A DNA stretch of 64,000 nt. Origin: Kutzneria chonburiensis. GTDB lineage: Bacteria; Actinomycetota; Actinomycetes; Mycobacteriales; Pseudonocardiaceae. Shown piece after piece: positions 25,480 to 34,657 of the stretch. Every line of letters starts with the position of its first letter. Position 1 is the first letter of the stretch. The translations under genes and the position numbers were made by a program. The notes under the pieces are model-generated. The model saw only the letters and a program-made list of their open reading frames with translations. It ran no database searches and was not told the origin of the DNA. Location: positions 6,262,001 through 6,326,000 of the forward strand of contig NZ_CP097263.1 in NCBI RefSeq assembly GCF_028622115.1, in the 5' to 3' direction.

Positions 25480-26563
25480 ACAACTCCTTCACCAGAGCGG
25501 CGATCTGCTCGGTCTCGATGAGGAACGCGTCGTGCCCGTACGGCGAGTCGATCACGCGCAGACCATCCGCTGTAGGTATCCCGTCGGCGATTTCTCGCTG
25601 CTGCGCCAACGGATAGAGCCGGTCCGTGGTCACGCCGCCGACAACCGTCCTGGCCGTCACGCGTCTCAAAGCGGCCCGCACGCCACCACGCCCACGGCCG
25701 ACATCGTGCGAGTTCATCGCCTCGGCCAACACGCCGTAGCTGCCGGCGTCGAAGCGCCGCACCAGTTTCTCGGCATGATGGTCCAAATAGGACTCTACGG
25801 CGTAACGCCCGTCGCCCTGCGGATCACGCCCGAACCGGGCCGACAACTCACCCGAGCTCCGATACGTGACGTGGGCAATCCGCCGCGCCACGGCCAATCC
25901 CCGCCACGGCCCGTCCTCGGCGTCGTAGTAGTCGCCGCCCCGCCACCACGGATCGGACCGGATGGCCTGGAGCTGCGGATACGTCCAGGCGATCTGATCG
26001 GCCGACGACTGCGCGGGGGAAGCCAACAGCAGCAACGACTTCACGCGATCCGGCACACTCACCGCCCACTCCAACGCCCGCATCCCGCCCATCGAACCGC
26101 CGACCACGGCGGCCCACCGGTCGATGCCCAACGCGTCGGCCAGCGCGACCTCGGCGGCGACCTGATCCCGTACGGTCAAGGCCGGAAACCGGCTGCCCCA
26201 AGGCTTCCCGTCCGCGGCAAGAGACGACGGCCCGGTGCTCCCCTGACACCCGCCCAACACGTTGGGCGCCACCACGAACCACCGGCCCGGGTCGATGACT
26301 CCGGGCTGCACCAGGGCATCCCACCAGCCGGCGGTGGGATGCCCCGGCCCGGCGGGACCGGCGACATGGCTGTCGCCGGTCAGCGCGTGCAGGACGAGGA
26401 CGGCGTTGGACCGGTCCGGGGCAGGGGTCCCCCACGTCTCGTAAGCGAGCTGGACGGCGGTCAGCTCGCCGCCGCGCTCCAGCGGCAGTGGGCGATCAAG
26501 GCGCACCCACTGCCGCCGGCCGGGCGGGTCGGATTCCCGCCACGCACCCGTGACGGAGCTCAG
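25445..26563 (-). CDS. metX: Homoserine O-acetyltransferase
   Basis: The protein is about 372 aa. Alpha/beta-hydrolase motifs are clear: LHALTGDSHVAG, NVLGGCQGSTGP, the nucleophile elbow VGGSMGGMRAL and the C-terminal DSPYGHDAFLIE with catalytic His. It acetylates homoserine with acetyl-CoA for methionine synthesis, feeding MetY directly upstream. No in-frame ATG, GTG or TTG lies near the expected N-terminus. The best candidate is CTG at 26563, overlapping the metY stop as CTGA, so the start codon is uncertain. Confidence 0.9.
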   Translation of the reverse strand: MSSVTGAWRESDPPGRRQWVRLDRPLPLERGGELTAVQLAYETWGTPAPDRSNAVLVLHALTGDSHVAGPAGPGHPTAGWWDALVQPGVIDPGRWFVVAPNVLGGCQGSTGPSSLAADGKPWGSRFPALTVRDQVAAEVALADALGIDRWAAVVGGSMGGMRALEWAVSVPDRVKSLLLLASPAQSSADQIAWTYPQLQAIRSDPWWRGGDYYDAEDGPWRGLAVARRIAHVTYRSSGELSARFGRDPQGDGRYAVESYLDHHAEKLVRRFDAGSYGVLAEAMNSHDVGRGRGGVRAALRRVTARTVVGGVTTDRLYPLAQQREIADGIPTADGLRVIDSPYGHDAFLIETEQIAALVKELFTGSESRAGCR

Positions 26564-27858
26564 AGCGCGGCCTTCGCGGCCCGGAAACCGGCCTCGAGGT
26601 CGGCCTTCAGGTCCTCGACGCCCTCCAGCCCGACCGACAGCCGCACCAGACCCGGTGTCACGCCGGTGACGGCCTGCTCCTCCGGCGTCAGCTGCGAATG
26701 CGTGGTGCTGGCCGGGTGCACGATCAGGCTGCGCACGTCGCCGATGTTGGCCAGCTGGCTGAACAGCTCCGTGCCGTCCACGAACGCCCGCCCGGCCTCG
26801 GCGCCGCCGCGCAGCTCCAGGGACACGATGGCCCCCGCGCCGCCCGGCAGGTACTTCTGCGCCGCCTGGTGCCACGGACTCGACGGCAGGCCGGCGTAGT
26901 GCACGGTCTCGACCTCGTCCCGCTGCTCCAGCCACTCGGCCAGCGCCTTGGCGTTGGCCACGTGCCGCTCGATCCGCAGCGACAGTGTCTCGATGCCCTG
27001 CAACACGAGAAAGCTGGTCTGCGGGGCGATCGCCGCACCGGTGTCACGCAGCAGTTGCACGCGCAGTTTGGCCGCGAATGCCCCATGACCGAGCGCCGGC
27101 CAGTACTGCAGGCCGTGATAACTCGGATCGGGCTCGTTGTAATCCGGGAAACGATCCGCGTGCGCACCGAAATCGAATGTGCCGCCGTCCACGACCACGC
27201 CGGCAATGGCCGTGCCGTGGCCGCCGAGAAACTTGGTCGCCGAATGCACGACGATGTCCGCGCCGTGCTCCAGCGGCCGCAGCAGGTACGGCGTCGGCAC
27301 CGTGTTGTCGACGACCAGCGGCACCCCGACCTCGTGCGCAACGCCGGCGACGGCCTCGATGTCGAGCACGTTGCTGCGCGGGTTGCCCAGCGTCTCTGCG
27401 AAGAAGAGCTTGGTGTTGGGCCGGACCGCGGCGCGCCACTCGTCCAGGTTGTCGGGGTCGTTCACGAAGCTGACCTCGATACCCAGCTTGGGCAGCGTGT
27501 AGTGGAACAGGTTGTACGTGCCGCCGTAGAGCGAAGCGCTGGACACGAAGTGGTCGCCCGCGCCGGCCAGGTTGAGGATCGTGGCCGTCTCGGCCGCCTG
27601 CCCGGACGCGAAGGCCACCGCCGCGACGCCGCCTTCGAGCGCGGCGATCCGCTGCTCCAGCACGTCCTGGGTGGGGTTGTTGATCCGCGTGTAGATATTG
27701 CCGGCCTCGGCCAGGCTGAACAGGGCGGCCGCGTGGGCCGTATCCCTGAAGACGTAGGAAGTGGTCTGGTAGATCGGCGTCGCACGAGCCCCGGTGGCGG
27801 GGTCGGGTGCGGCGCCGGCGTGGATCTGACGGGTCTCGAACGACCAGGAAGAAGGCAT
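26560..27858 (-). CDS. metY: O-acetylhomoserine sulfhydrylase
   Basis: This 432-aa PLP enzyme has the Cys/Met-metabolism fold: [15 protein letters not shown], the cofactor contact [19 protein letters not shown] and the Schiff-base lysine in [12 protein letters not shown]. It makes homocysteine from O-acetylhomoserine and sulfide. GGAG lies upstream of the ATG. It heads the metY-metX pair and is preceded by a short Cys-containing leader peptide (27899-27973), which suggests sulfur-dependent control. Confidence 0.95.
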   Translation of the reverse strand: MPSSWSFETRQIHAGAAPDPATGARATPIYQTTSYVFRDTAHAAALFSLAEAGNIYTRINNPTQDVLEQRIAALEGGVAAVAFASGQAAETATILNLAGAGDHFVSSASLYGGTYNLFHYTLPKLGIEVSFVNDPDNLDEWRAAVRPNTKLFFAETLGNPRSNVLDIEAVAGVAHEVGVPLVVDNTVPTPYLLRPLEHGADIVVHSATKFLGGHGTAIAGVVVDGGTFDFGAHADRFPDYNEPDPSYHGLQYWPALGHGAFAAKLRVQLLRDTGAAIAPQTSFLVLQGIETLSLRIERHVANAKALAEWLEQRDEVETVHYAGLPSSPWHQAAQKYLPGGAGAIVSLELRGGAEAGRAFVDGTELFSQLANIGDVRSLIVHPASTTHSQLTPEEQAVTGVTPGLVRLSVGLEGVEDLKADLEAGFRAAKAAL

Positions 27859-27898
27859 GGCTGTGCTCCGAGCCGAGGAAGGTGAGGGTGAGGTGAGG

Positions 27899-27973
27899 TC
27901 AGCCGTGAGCGCGACACGCCATGCTGGTCACGCGCACGTAGTCCACGTGCCGGCGGGACACCAGGAGGGCCAT
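27899..27973 (-). CDS. Putative sulfur-gene leader peptide
   Basis: This 24-aa frame runs from ATG 27973 to TGA, 40 bp before metY. The core SRRHVDYVRVTSMACRAHG has the RRHVD...S..CR pattern of short peptides found before sulfur-assimilation genes in actinomycetes. A Cys codon near the end, with Arg and His codons, fits attenuation by charged tRNA-Cys supply. The pattern is seen in sequence; the regulatory role is inference from that family. Confidence 0.6.
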   Translation of the reverse strand: MALLVSRRHVDYVRVTSMACRAHG

Positions 27974-28039
27974 GGGCCCGACGGTAGCCGCGGCACATTC
28001 ACCCGAGAAGGCCCGTTCACCCAGTGGGAAGAAAGGGAG

Positions 28040-28054
28040 TAGGTTTGCGTCATG
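28040..28054 (+). promoter_or_regulatory. -10 element for leaderless DivIVA-family gene
   Basis: TAGGTT at 28040-28045 is followed 6 nt later by the ATG at 28052. The spacing fits a transcript that begins at the start codon. Confidence 0.5.
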
Positions 28055-28906
28055 GCGCCGGCCGAGAACCGAGACATCACCCAGTCGATTCCCAGCTTCA
28101 CGGTCGCCATGCGTGGCTATGACCGTATGGAGGTCGAGACCCACCTCAAGCGCATCACCTCGGAGGTGCGGCTGTTCGCCGCCGACCGGGATGCCGCGCT
28201 GCGTCAGGCCGACGAGCTGGCCAAGCAGCTCGACCAGGCCCGGGCGCGGATCGAGGAGCTCAAGGGGCAGGTCGAGCAGGCCCGGCAGACGCCGCCGCCG
28301 GCGCCGGCCCCCGAGCCCGTCGTGCAGGAGACGCCCGACCAGGCCAAGCGCGCGCTCCAGCTGGCCGAGGCCACCGCCGCCGAGACCGCCCAGCGGGCCG
28401 AGGCCGCCGCCGAGACCACCTGGTCGCACGCCGAGGCCGCCGCGACCAAGCTGCGCGAGCGGTACCAGACCCTGCTGTCCGATCTGGACAAGCAGCAGTC
28501 GGAGATCATCGCCGAGCACCAGTCGCTGATGGAGAAGGCCCGTACCGAGGCGGCCGAGCTGACCACCGTTGCCGGTCAGCGCCGCAAGGTGCTCGACGAG
28601 CAGGCCGAGCAGCGGCGCCGGCAGATCGAGGCCGAGTTCCAGCAGGAGATCGCCGACAAGCGCAAGGCCGCGCTGGCCGCCATCGCCGAGCTCGAGGCGT
28701 CCCAGATGACCGAGCTGGACCAGCGGGTCACCGCCGCCACCGCGGACGCCGACGCCCGGATCAACCGCAGCAACCAGGAAGCGTCCCGGCTGCGCGACTA
28801 CCGCGAGCGCATCGCCGACCAGCTCCGCTCGGCCACCAGCCTGCTCAACGACGCCGGCTCCCTGTTGGAGCCGCTGCCGGACGAGTTCCCCCAGCAGGAA
28901 AGCTGA
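28052..28906 (+). CDS. DivIVA/Wag31-family coiled-coil protein
   Basis: This 284-aa protein has a DivIVA-like lipid-binding head at residues of about 12-45 (FTVAMRGYDRMEVETHL). A Pro-rich hinge follows (about 88-100), then a long Ala/Glu/Gln-rich coiled coil to about residue 270. Proteins of this type mark curved membrane or organise the tip and septum in actinobacteria. It is divergent from metY and stands alone. It is probably a paralogue and not the essential Wag31, which usually lies beside ftsZ/sepF. Confidence 0.8.
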   Translation: MAPAENRDITQSIPSFTVAMRGYDRMEVETHLKRITSEVRLFAADRDAALRQADELAKQLDQARARIEELKGQVEQARQTPPPAPAPEPVVQETPDQAKRALQLAEATAAETAQRAEAAAETTWSHAEAAATKLRERYQTLLSDLDKQQSEIIAEHQSLMEKARTEAAELTTVAGQRRKVLDEQAEQRRRQIEAEFQQEIADKRKAALAAIAELEASQMTELDQRVTAATADADARINRSNQEASRLRDYRERIADQLRSATSLLNDAGSLLEPLPDEFPQQES

Positions 28907-28927
28907 GCTGCCCGCCGCCGAAGTTGT

Positions 28928-28970
28928 GAACGGACCATTCCCAAACTCCGAGTTGTGGAATGGTCCGTTC
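28928..28970. terminator. Bidirectional terminator hairpin between convergent genes
   Basis: The arms GAACGGACCATTCC (28928-28941) and GGAATGGTCCGTTC (28957-28970) are perfect. An inner AACTCCGAGTT dyad mirrors the ACTCGGAGT centre of the repeated palindrome elsewhere in the window. The stem sequence is different, so it may be a distant relative. Confidence 0.75.
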
Positions 28971-28981
28971 CGAACTGTCGT

Positions 28982-29248
28982 TCAGGAGCGTTCGAGGCGT
29001 AGCGGCGCGGATCCTTCGTCCAGCACAAGAAGAAAGTCGTCGAGGTCCTCGCACGCGCCCGTGGGCACGCCCGGCTGGGCCAGGGCCAGCAGCTGCACGG
29101 CCAGCCCGGTCAGCCCGGCGGGATCGCCGACCACGCTCACTTTGCCGTCGCCGCCGACCGTCACCATCAACCGGTAGTTCTCCGGCCAGGCCTTGACCAG
29201 GCCGATGCCGCGGTCGTAGGACGGAATATCCAGCTGCACCTTTGCCAC
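28982..29248 (-). CDS. Small hypothetical protein
   Basis: This 88-aa protein starts at GTG 29248, which has a GGAGGT ribosome site 4 nt upstream of the start region. A longer frame to 29344 lacks such a site. It begins AKVQLDIPSYDRGIGLVKAWPE and has alternating strands, then a hydrophobic helix (LTGLAVQLLALAQ) and an acidic end. No family is recognised. Confidence 0.6.
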   Translation of the reverse strand: MAKVQLDIPSYDRGIGLVKAWPENYRLMVTVGGDGKVSVVGDPAGLTGLAVQLLALAQPGVPTGACEDLDDFLLVLDEGSAPLRLERS

Positions 29249-29331
29249 ATCGACCTCCGGTCGGTGAACCTCGCACACCAGCCGCCGACTGTCCAGGCAG
29301 AACGCTGGCCCTAGATCGTCTCGTAATCCCC

Positions 29332-29361
29332 TTGTCACCCACATCTCTCGTCAACTAAGAT
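29332..29361 (+). promoter_or_regulatory. Promoter of the FAD monooxygenase-like gene
   Basis: TTGTCA (29332-29337) and TAAGAT (29356-29361) are separated by 18 bp. They lie in an AT-rich patch 27 bp before the ATG at 29389. This is a near-consensus housekeeping-sigma promoter. Confidence 0.6.
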
Positions 29362-29388
29362 ACTTTTGGGTTGAGATTTAGGGGGCGG

Positions 29389-30399
29389 ATGGACAGCACG
29401 CGAACACAGGTCCTGGTCGCGGGGGCCGGACTTGCCGGCACGGCAACGTCGATGTTCCTGGCCGACCGGGGGATCGAGCCGCTCGTGGTGGAGCGGAATC
29501 CGGAAACTTCCTTACGCCCCAAGGCTCTGGAACCGATCGGGCTCGACCGAGCACGGGAACTGGGCGCACACGTCCGGTTCGACACCGAGCTCGTCTCGTT
29601 CGAACAGGACACGCTCGGCGTCACCGCGCGGCTGGTGCACCGGCCGACCGGCACGCTCAGCCAGGTCCGCGCCGACTACATGATCGCCGCCGACGGCCAC
29701 CGCAGCCCGATCCGCGAACGCCTGGGCGTAGACACCTTCCGCAGCGGCCGGGTTTTCCTGGCCGGCGACGCGGCCAGGGTGACGCCGCCGACCGGTGAGC
29801 TGGGCGACAGCACCGCCATCGCCGACGGTTTCGATCTGGCCTGGAAGCTCGCGGCCGTGCTGCGCAATCAGGCCGGCCCCGGGCTCCTCGACAGCTACGA
29901 CGCCGAGCGGCGGCCGGTGGCACCGGAATTACGCAACCTCCGGCTGCGCTCGGCGGCCGTGCTGATCGACGACGAGGACCCGGCGCTGACCGAGGACCCG
30001 CACCGGCCGAGCGGCCGCCCCGGGTTCCGCGCCCCGCACGTGCCACTGCGCCAGGGCGGCAAGCCGGTGTCCACTGTGGACTTCTTCGGCCGCGACTGGG
30101 TGCTGCTGACCGGAACCGAGGGCGGCGTCTGGCACGAGGCGGCCAAGCACGTCGCCGACCGGCTGGGCATCGTCGTGCGCACGGTCGGTCTCGGCCCCGG
30201 GCTCACCGACCCCGACGACCGCCTGGTCTCCGCGTACGGCATCGGCCACGGCGGGGCCAGCCTGGTGCGGCCGGACGGCGTCGTGGCCTGGCGTACCGAC
30301 TTCGAGGTCGCCGACGCCGCCGGCACGCTTCAGACGGTGCTCACTCGGCTACTGGCCCGGGTGCCGAGCGTCGCAGTCCCAGCAGGCACAGCGCGCTGA
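29389..30399 (+). CDS. FAD-dependent aromatic hydroxylase-like protein with internal deletions
   Basis: The length is 336 aa, against roughly 500 for the family. The N-terminal FAD motif (VLVAGAGLAGTATSMFLADRG) is split here only for brevity and is intact. ARVTPPTGELGDSTAIADGFDLAWKLA marks the second FAD region, normally GDAAHxxPPxGxxG. About 60 residues seem missing after SLRPKALE, and about 150 (the substrate domain) between RERLGVD and the GRVFLAGDAARV strand. Both gaps keep the frame. It may be a decayed gene or a minimal flavoprotein. It overlaps the convergent transporter by 59 bp. Confidence 0.6.
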   Translation: MDSTRTQVLVAGAGLAGTATSMFLADRGIEPLVVERNPETSLRPKALEPIGLDRARELGAHVRFDTELVSFEQDTLGVTARLVHRPTGTLSQVRADYMIAADGHRSPIRERLGVDTFRSGRVFLAGDAARVTPPTGELGDSTAIADGFDLAWKLAAVLRNQAGPGLLDSYDAERRPVAPELRNLRLRSAAVLIDDEDPALTEDPHRPSGRPGFRAPHVPLRQGGKPVSTVDFFGRDWVLLTGTEGGVWHEAAKHVADRLGIVVRTVGLGPGLTDPDDRLVSAYGIGHGGASLVRPDGVVAWRTDFEVADAAGTLQTVLTRLLARVPSVAVPAGTAR

Positions 30400-31635
30400 T
30401 CACGCCGCCCAGCACCAGATACAGCGAGATCGGCCACGGCTTGGCGTGATCGACACCGAGCAGGGCGACGGCGATCAGCGGGGACAGGCCGCCGCCCAGC
30501 GTCGCGCCGAGCTGGTAGCTGAAGGCCGCGCCGGAGTAGCGCAGCCGCGGCTCGAACAGCACCGCGTAGTACGCGGCCATCGGACCGAACAGCACGCCGG
30601 AGCCGGCGTAGGCCAGGGCCAGCGCCAGGATCAGCAGGCCGGCCGAGCCGGTGTCGATCAGCCAGAACAGCGGGAACGCGAACACGATGATGAACGCCGC
30701 GCCGAACAGCATCACCGGCGTGCGGCCGACCCGGTCGGCGATCCGGCAGGCGATCAGGATCGACACCACCTGCGCCGCCCCGCCGACCAGGCTCGCGGTC
30801 AGCACCTGCTGCTGCGGCAGGTGGTGCACGGCCGTCCAGTAGTTCAGCACGAAGGCCACGAGCACGAAGATGAAGGCGTTGAAGCCCAGGTTCACGCCGA
30901 CCCCGAGCAGGACCTTGGACCACGAGGTGCGCAGCACCTCGACCAGCGGCACCTTGGTCACCTGGTGGGCGTTGCGCAGCTCCTTGAATTCCGGGCTCTC
31001 CTCGATGCCGACCCGCATGTAGATGCCGACCGCGACCAGCACCAGGCTGGCCAGGAACGGGATCCGCCAGCCCCAGTCCAGGAACGCGCCGCCGGACGCG
31101 GCCGTGGACAGCGAGAACATGGCCGTGCCGAGGAAGAGCCCGAGCGGCGAGCCGAGGAAGGTCCAGCCGCCGTACCAGGTGCGGTGCCGTTCAGGGAGTG
31201 CTCGACGACCATCAGCGCCGCCCCGCTCTGCTCGCCGCCGAGGAAGAAGCCTTGCAGCAGACGGAGAATGAGCAACAGCACCGGCGCGATCAGGCCGGCC
31301 GACGCGTAGCTGGGCAGGACGCCGATCAGCGCCGTGCACAGGCCGGTCATGGTCAGCGTGAGCACCAGCATCGGGCGGCGGCCGACACGATCACCGAAAT
31401 GGCCGATGACCGCCGCACCGAGGGGTCTGACCAGAAAGCCGACTCCGAATGTGGCGAATGCCAGCAGGGTGCTCACGGTCTGGTTGCCGGCCGGGAAGAA
31501 CAGTTTCGGCAGCACCACCGCCGAAGCGGTGCCGTAGATCAGGAAGTCGTACAGCTCAATGGTGGTGCCGGCCGCGCTGGCCAGTGCGACCTTGCGGACC
31601 GACGAGCTTCGCACCTGTTCAATCGATCGAGTCAC
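30341..31635 (-). pseudogene. MHS-family metabolite:H+ symporter, frameshifted
   Basis: The frame from GTG 31635 covers the first membrane half (GTTIELYDFLIYGTA, FGDRVGRRPMLV, LLQGFFLGGEQSGAA). Near 31190-31197 it shifts; the second frame continues with RHRTWYGGWTFLGSPLG and GVNLGFNAF to the stop at 30341. One base added in the TCCCT stretch would restore HS-P-ERHRTW, the normal family sequence. Together the halves give a full-length 12-helix ShiA/ProP-like carrier. It is a true frameshift or a sequencing error. Confidence 0.8.
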
Positions 31636-31752
31636 GGCAGCCTCCCTCAGTCACGACATGGGACCACAAAAGGGTGAAGGCGGCCACACGTTCTGGTGGA
31701 GCACTCGGTTTTACATCGATTGGCTGCACGATTGGCGCGAAAGTTGGCAACC

Positions 31753-32142
31753 ATGGTCCCCACCCGAGTCCTTGCCGGCGCGGCCGCGCTGTTGGCCGCC
31801 GCCTGCGTCACCGCCGCCCCCGCCGCGGCCGCTCCCCTGCCGTCGTCGCTGACCCTGACCGCCACCACCGACGGCCACGCCCCGCACGTCGTCGAGCTGA
31901 CCTGCGACCCGGTCGCCGGCAACCACCCCGACGCCGAGCTGGCCTGCTACCAGCTGGCCCAGGTGGACGGCGACATCGCCACCATGCCCGGCACCGAGGC
32001 GCACATCTTCTGCCCGATGATCTTCCAGCCGATCACCGTGACGGCCGACGGCCTGTGGCGCGGCCGGCCCGTCACGTTCCAGGACAAGTACACCAACAGC
32101 TGCGAGCGGGACAACAAGACCGGGAACCTGTTCCGGTTCTGA
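31753..32142 (+). CDS. Subtilisin-inhibitor-like (SSI) secreted protein
   Basis: This 129-aa protein has a signal peptide ending APAAAA. The mature domain matches the SSI family: LTCDPVAGNHPDAELACYQL, split as 'TCDPVAGNHPDAELAC', the reactive-site loop around FCPMIFQP with Met at P1, and TVTADGLWRGRPVTF, and TNSCE. SSI proteins are secreted dimers that block subtilisin-like proteases. Four cysteines form the two usual disulfides. It is followed by a strong terminator. Confidence 0.9.
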   Translation: MVPTRVLAGAAALLAAACVTAAPAAAAPLPSSLTLTATTDGHAPHVVELTCDPVAGNHPDAELACYQLAQVDGDIATMPGTEAHIFCPMIFQPITVTADGLWRGRPVTFQDKYTNSCERDNKTGNLFRF

Positions 32143-32150
32143 CGTTGGTC

Positions 32151-32178
32151 GGGGCTCCCGATTTCCATCGGGAGCCCC
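32151..32178. terminator. Terminator after the protease-inhibitor gene
   Basis: Perfect 12-bp arms GGGGCTCCCGAT / ATCGGGAGCCCC enclose a 4-nt loop (TTCC). It lies between the convergent inhibitor and glycosidase genes. Confidence 0.88.
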
Positions 32179-32245
32179 GCGACACAGATCACACCAGGCG
32201 TTCCTGAGGATCGGTTACGGCTTTCCTTACAGGATGCTGTGAAAC

Positions 32246-34513
32246 TCAGGCGGGCAGGCCCCATGGCGCGGAAGGCCCGTTCGGCGTGACCGGCGCTACG
32301 GTGAAGTCCGGCCGATCGCCGGACCGGTAGAGCACGGCCTCTCCGCCCCGTGGCAGATCGATCTGGATCGTGGTGGCGTCGAGTTCCTTGGTGCGCAGTG
32401 GCCGGCCGTGCCCGTCAAGGACCTTGATCTGTCCCGGAATGCCGTGCCGGACGACGCAGGGCGCGCCGGCCTCGCTGCGGACCCGAACCCATCGCGTCAC
32501 ATTGTGCTGACGCGACGCGCTGATCAGGAACGCGCCCTCGGTGCGGAAGTTGTCGATCGTGACGTCGGCCCAGGCGTCCGGGATCGCCGGGAACACCCGG
32601 ATGACGCCGTGCCAACTCTGGCAGATCATGTCGTGCATCGACTGCGCCGCCGACAGCGGCGTCTCGATCACCGGGCCGGACTCCTTGTACAGCGTGTTGG
32701 GCTGGACGTACAGGCGCAGCAGGTCGCTGAGGTATTGGGCGGAGTCGTTGCCGCGCAGCATCTGTGCCGCCATCGAGGCCGCGCCGGTGTAGCTGTAGCC
32801 CTGTAGCGCGCCCTTGAAGCTGATCCAGTGGTTGAGCGAGGTCTGGATCAGGTTCCGGTTCTCCGACTGTTCCCAGTTGACCAGGTAGAGCGGGTACACC
32901 GACAGCATGTGCGAGTAGTGCCGGTGGGACATGGCGAACGGCTGGCCCGCGCCGATCATGAAACCGTTGGCGTCGGTGGGATACGGCGTGAGATTCGCCA
33001 GGACGTCCTGCCACTTCGGCAGGAGCGGGTCGCTGATCTTGAGGGTGGCGCCGGCTTCGATCAGCGTCTGGCAGCCCCAGCGGATCAGCGCCAGGTCGAA
33101 GTTGGTGTCCGGCGTGTCGACGCCGTACTCCGGGGAGAACGTCTTCGGCAGGTGCAGCCGGCCGTCGTCGCCCTTGGCCAGGAAGTGCAGGTAGTAGTTG
33201 ATCGCCTTGCGCAGCAGGGGAAAGACGACGGTACGGAGCGTATCGGTGTCCATGGTGTGGCGGTAGGTCAGCCACACGTTGTGCAGGGCCCAGGTGAGGT
33301 TGCCGGTCTCCGGCGTCGGCGGGTCCTGGCCGGGGACGCCGGCCGTGCCGCCGTTGAGCAGCGTGATGTCCGTGGTGCGGGGAATGGCCGCCGAGTCCTG
33401 GTTGTACGGGGCGACCACCTGGCTGCTCAGGCGGTCCCGATACTGGCTGATCGCGCGGGTCAGGGAGTCCAGCTCCAGGTGGTTGGAGCCGTTGATCAGC
33501 CAGTACTCCAGCTGCACGTTGAGGTTCCACCATGTCGCGGGCCAGGGCGTCGGCTCCAGCCAGGGGCCGGTGGTGGCCATGACCGGGGCGGTTTTCCTGG
33601 TCGCCGAGGCCACTTTGTAGAGCTGGATCCAGTAGAAGCTCTGCAGGCGGCCGTCCGGGACCGACAGGAAGCTCTTGCGGTAGAAGGCGTTCCACCAGAC
33701 ACGATGGTCTTTGGCCAGGGTGTCGAGCGGTTTGACAGCCTGGTGCAGGGTATTGAGCGCCTTGGCGCCGGCGGTCTTGTCGGGGTTCGACCAGGCCACC
33801 GTGGCGTACAGGGTTCTGGTGGTGCCCCTTTGGGTTTCCTGGTAGGCCGTGACGTGCTCGCCGCCGGACAGCAGCGGCTGGGTGATCACCGTGGCGTCGC
33901 CGCTGGTGTCGGTGGTTGGCTTCGGATTGGGCAGGTAGCCGGCCGGGGCCGGCTTGTTGAACTTCGGGTCCGTCCGGGGGCTGACCGCGGGCGCCGGGTG
34001 GAACACCCAGCCGAACTTCGCTTCCCCGGCAGTGGGTTTGGCCTGGACCGCGAGCGTCGACAGTCCGTTGTGGACGATCGCCCGGATGGCGATGCTGCCG
34101 GCGGTGGTGGTGATCGTGCCGGCCAGCTCGGCGTCGTACAGGCTCAGCCGCCAGTCGACCTTGGTGATCGTGCCCTGCGGCTCCAGCGTGAACCAGCCGA
34201 TCGGCAGCCGGGCCAGGCCGTACAGCGAGCCGAACTCCGGGCGGTGGTCCTGGACCTCGCTGTGCTGCACGTTGAACCGGATGGCGTTGGCGCCCGGCTC
34301 GGCGTAGATGCCGGAGCCCAGGAAACCGTTGCCCAGAAAGGGGCCGTCGTACCAGTTCTTCGGCAGCTGCTGCCAGACCAGGTCGCTGCCGCCGATGAAG
34401 TTCCGCCAGTTCAGGCCGTTGGTGTCGAGATCGAAATCGGGGATCCCCAGCGCCGGCGTGGCCAGCAACGCTCCGCCCGCGGCCAGCACACTCCGTCGCG
34501 ACAGCTCAACCAT
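32246..34513 (-). CDS. Tat-exported GH95-like glycoside hydrolase
   Basis: This 755-aa protein begins with a twin-arginine signal (LSRRSVLAAGGALLATPALG). The layout matches the GH95 (alpha-fucosidase/galactosidase-like) family: an N-terminal beta-sandwich, an (alpha/alpha)6 barrel with PATWWNLNVQLEYW and FAMSHRHYSHMLSVYPL, and a C-terminal sandwich. Exact substrate is not clear. It is monocistronic, faces the SSI gene, and joins other carbohydrases in this stretch, suggesting plant-polymer use. Confidence 0.8.
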   Translation of the reverse strand: MVELSRRSVLAAGGALLATPALGIPDFDLDTNGLNWRNFIGGSDLVWQQLPKNWYDGPFLGNGFLGSGIYAEPGANAIRFNVQHSEVQDHRPEFGSLYGLARLPIGWFTLEPQGTITKVDWRLSLYDAELAGTITTTAGSIAIRAIVHNGLSTLAVQAKPTAGEAKFGWVFHPAPAVSPRTDPKFNKPAPAGYLPNPKPTTDTSGDATVITQPLLSGGEHVTAYQETQRGTTRTLYATVAWSNPDKTAGAKALNTLHQAVKPLDTLAKDHRVWWNAFYRKSFLSVPDGRLQSFYWIQLYKVASATRKTAPVMATTGPWLEPTPWPATWWNLNVQLEYWLINGSNHLELDSLTRAISQYRDRLSSQVVAPYNQDSAAIPRTTDITLLNGGTAGVPGQDPPTPETGNLTWALHNVWLTYRHTMDTDTLRTVVFPLLRKAINYYLHFLAKGDDGRLHLPKTFSPEYGVDTPDTNFDLALIRWGCQTLIEAGATLKISDPLLPKWQDVLANLTPYPTDANGFMIGAGQPFAMSHRHYSHMLSVYPLYLVNWEQSENRNLIQTSLNHWISFKGALQGYSYTGAASMAAQMLRGNDSAQYLSDLLRLYVQPNTLYKESGPVIETPLSAAQSMHDMICQSWHGVIRVFPAIPDAWADVTIDNFRTEGAFLISASRQHNVTRWVRVRSEAGAPCVVRHGIPGQIKVLDGHGRPLRTKELDATTIQIDLPRGGEAVLYRSGDRPDFTVAPVTPNGPSAPWGLPA

Positions 34514-34657
34514 GTCGGCCCCTCACATCGCCGTGAAAACCTATACATCGGAGCTCTGCCGCCCGACCGTAGGGAGCTTCTTGGGCTGGGTCAAGACTCT
34601 TGTCCGGGACCGCGCCTGCTGTCATCGGATGAATCGATCGTGACAACAATGATCATC

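Noticed and set aside
27859-28039. SAM-type riboswitch before metY
   Set aside because: None of the conserved SAM-aptamer core strings could be found, and the gap is taken up by the leader peptide.
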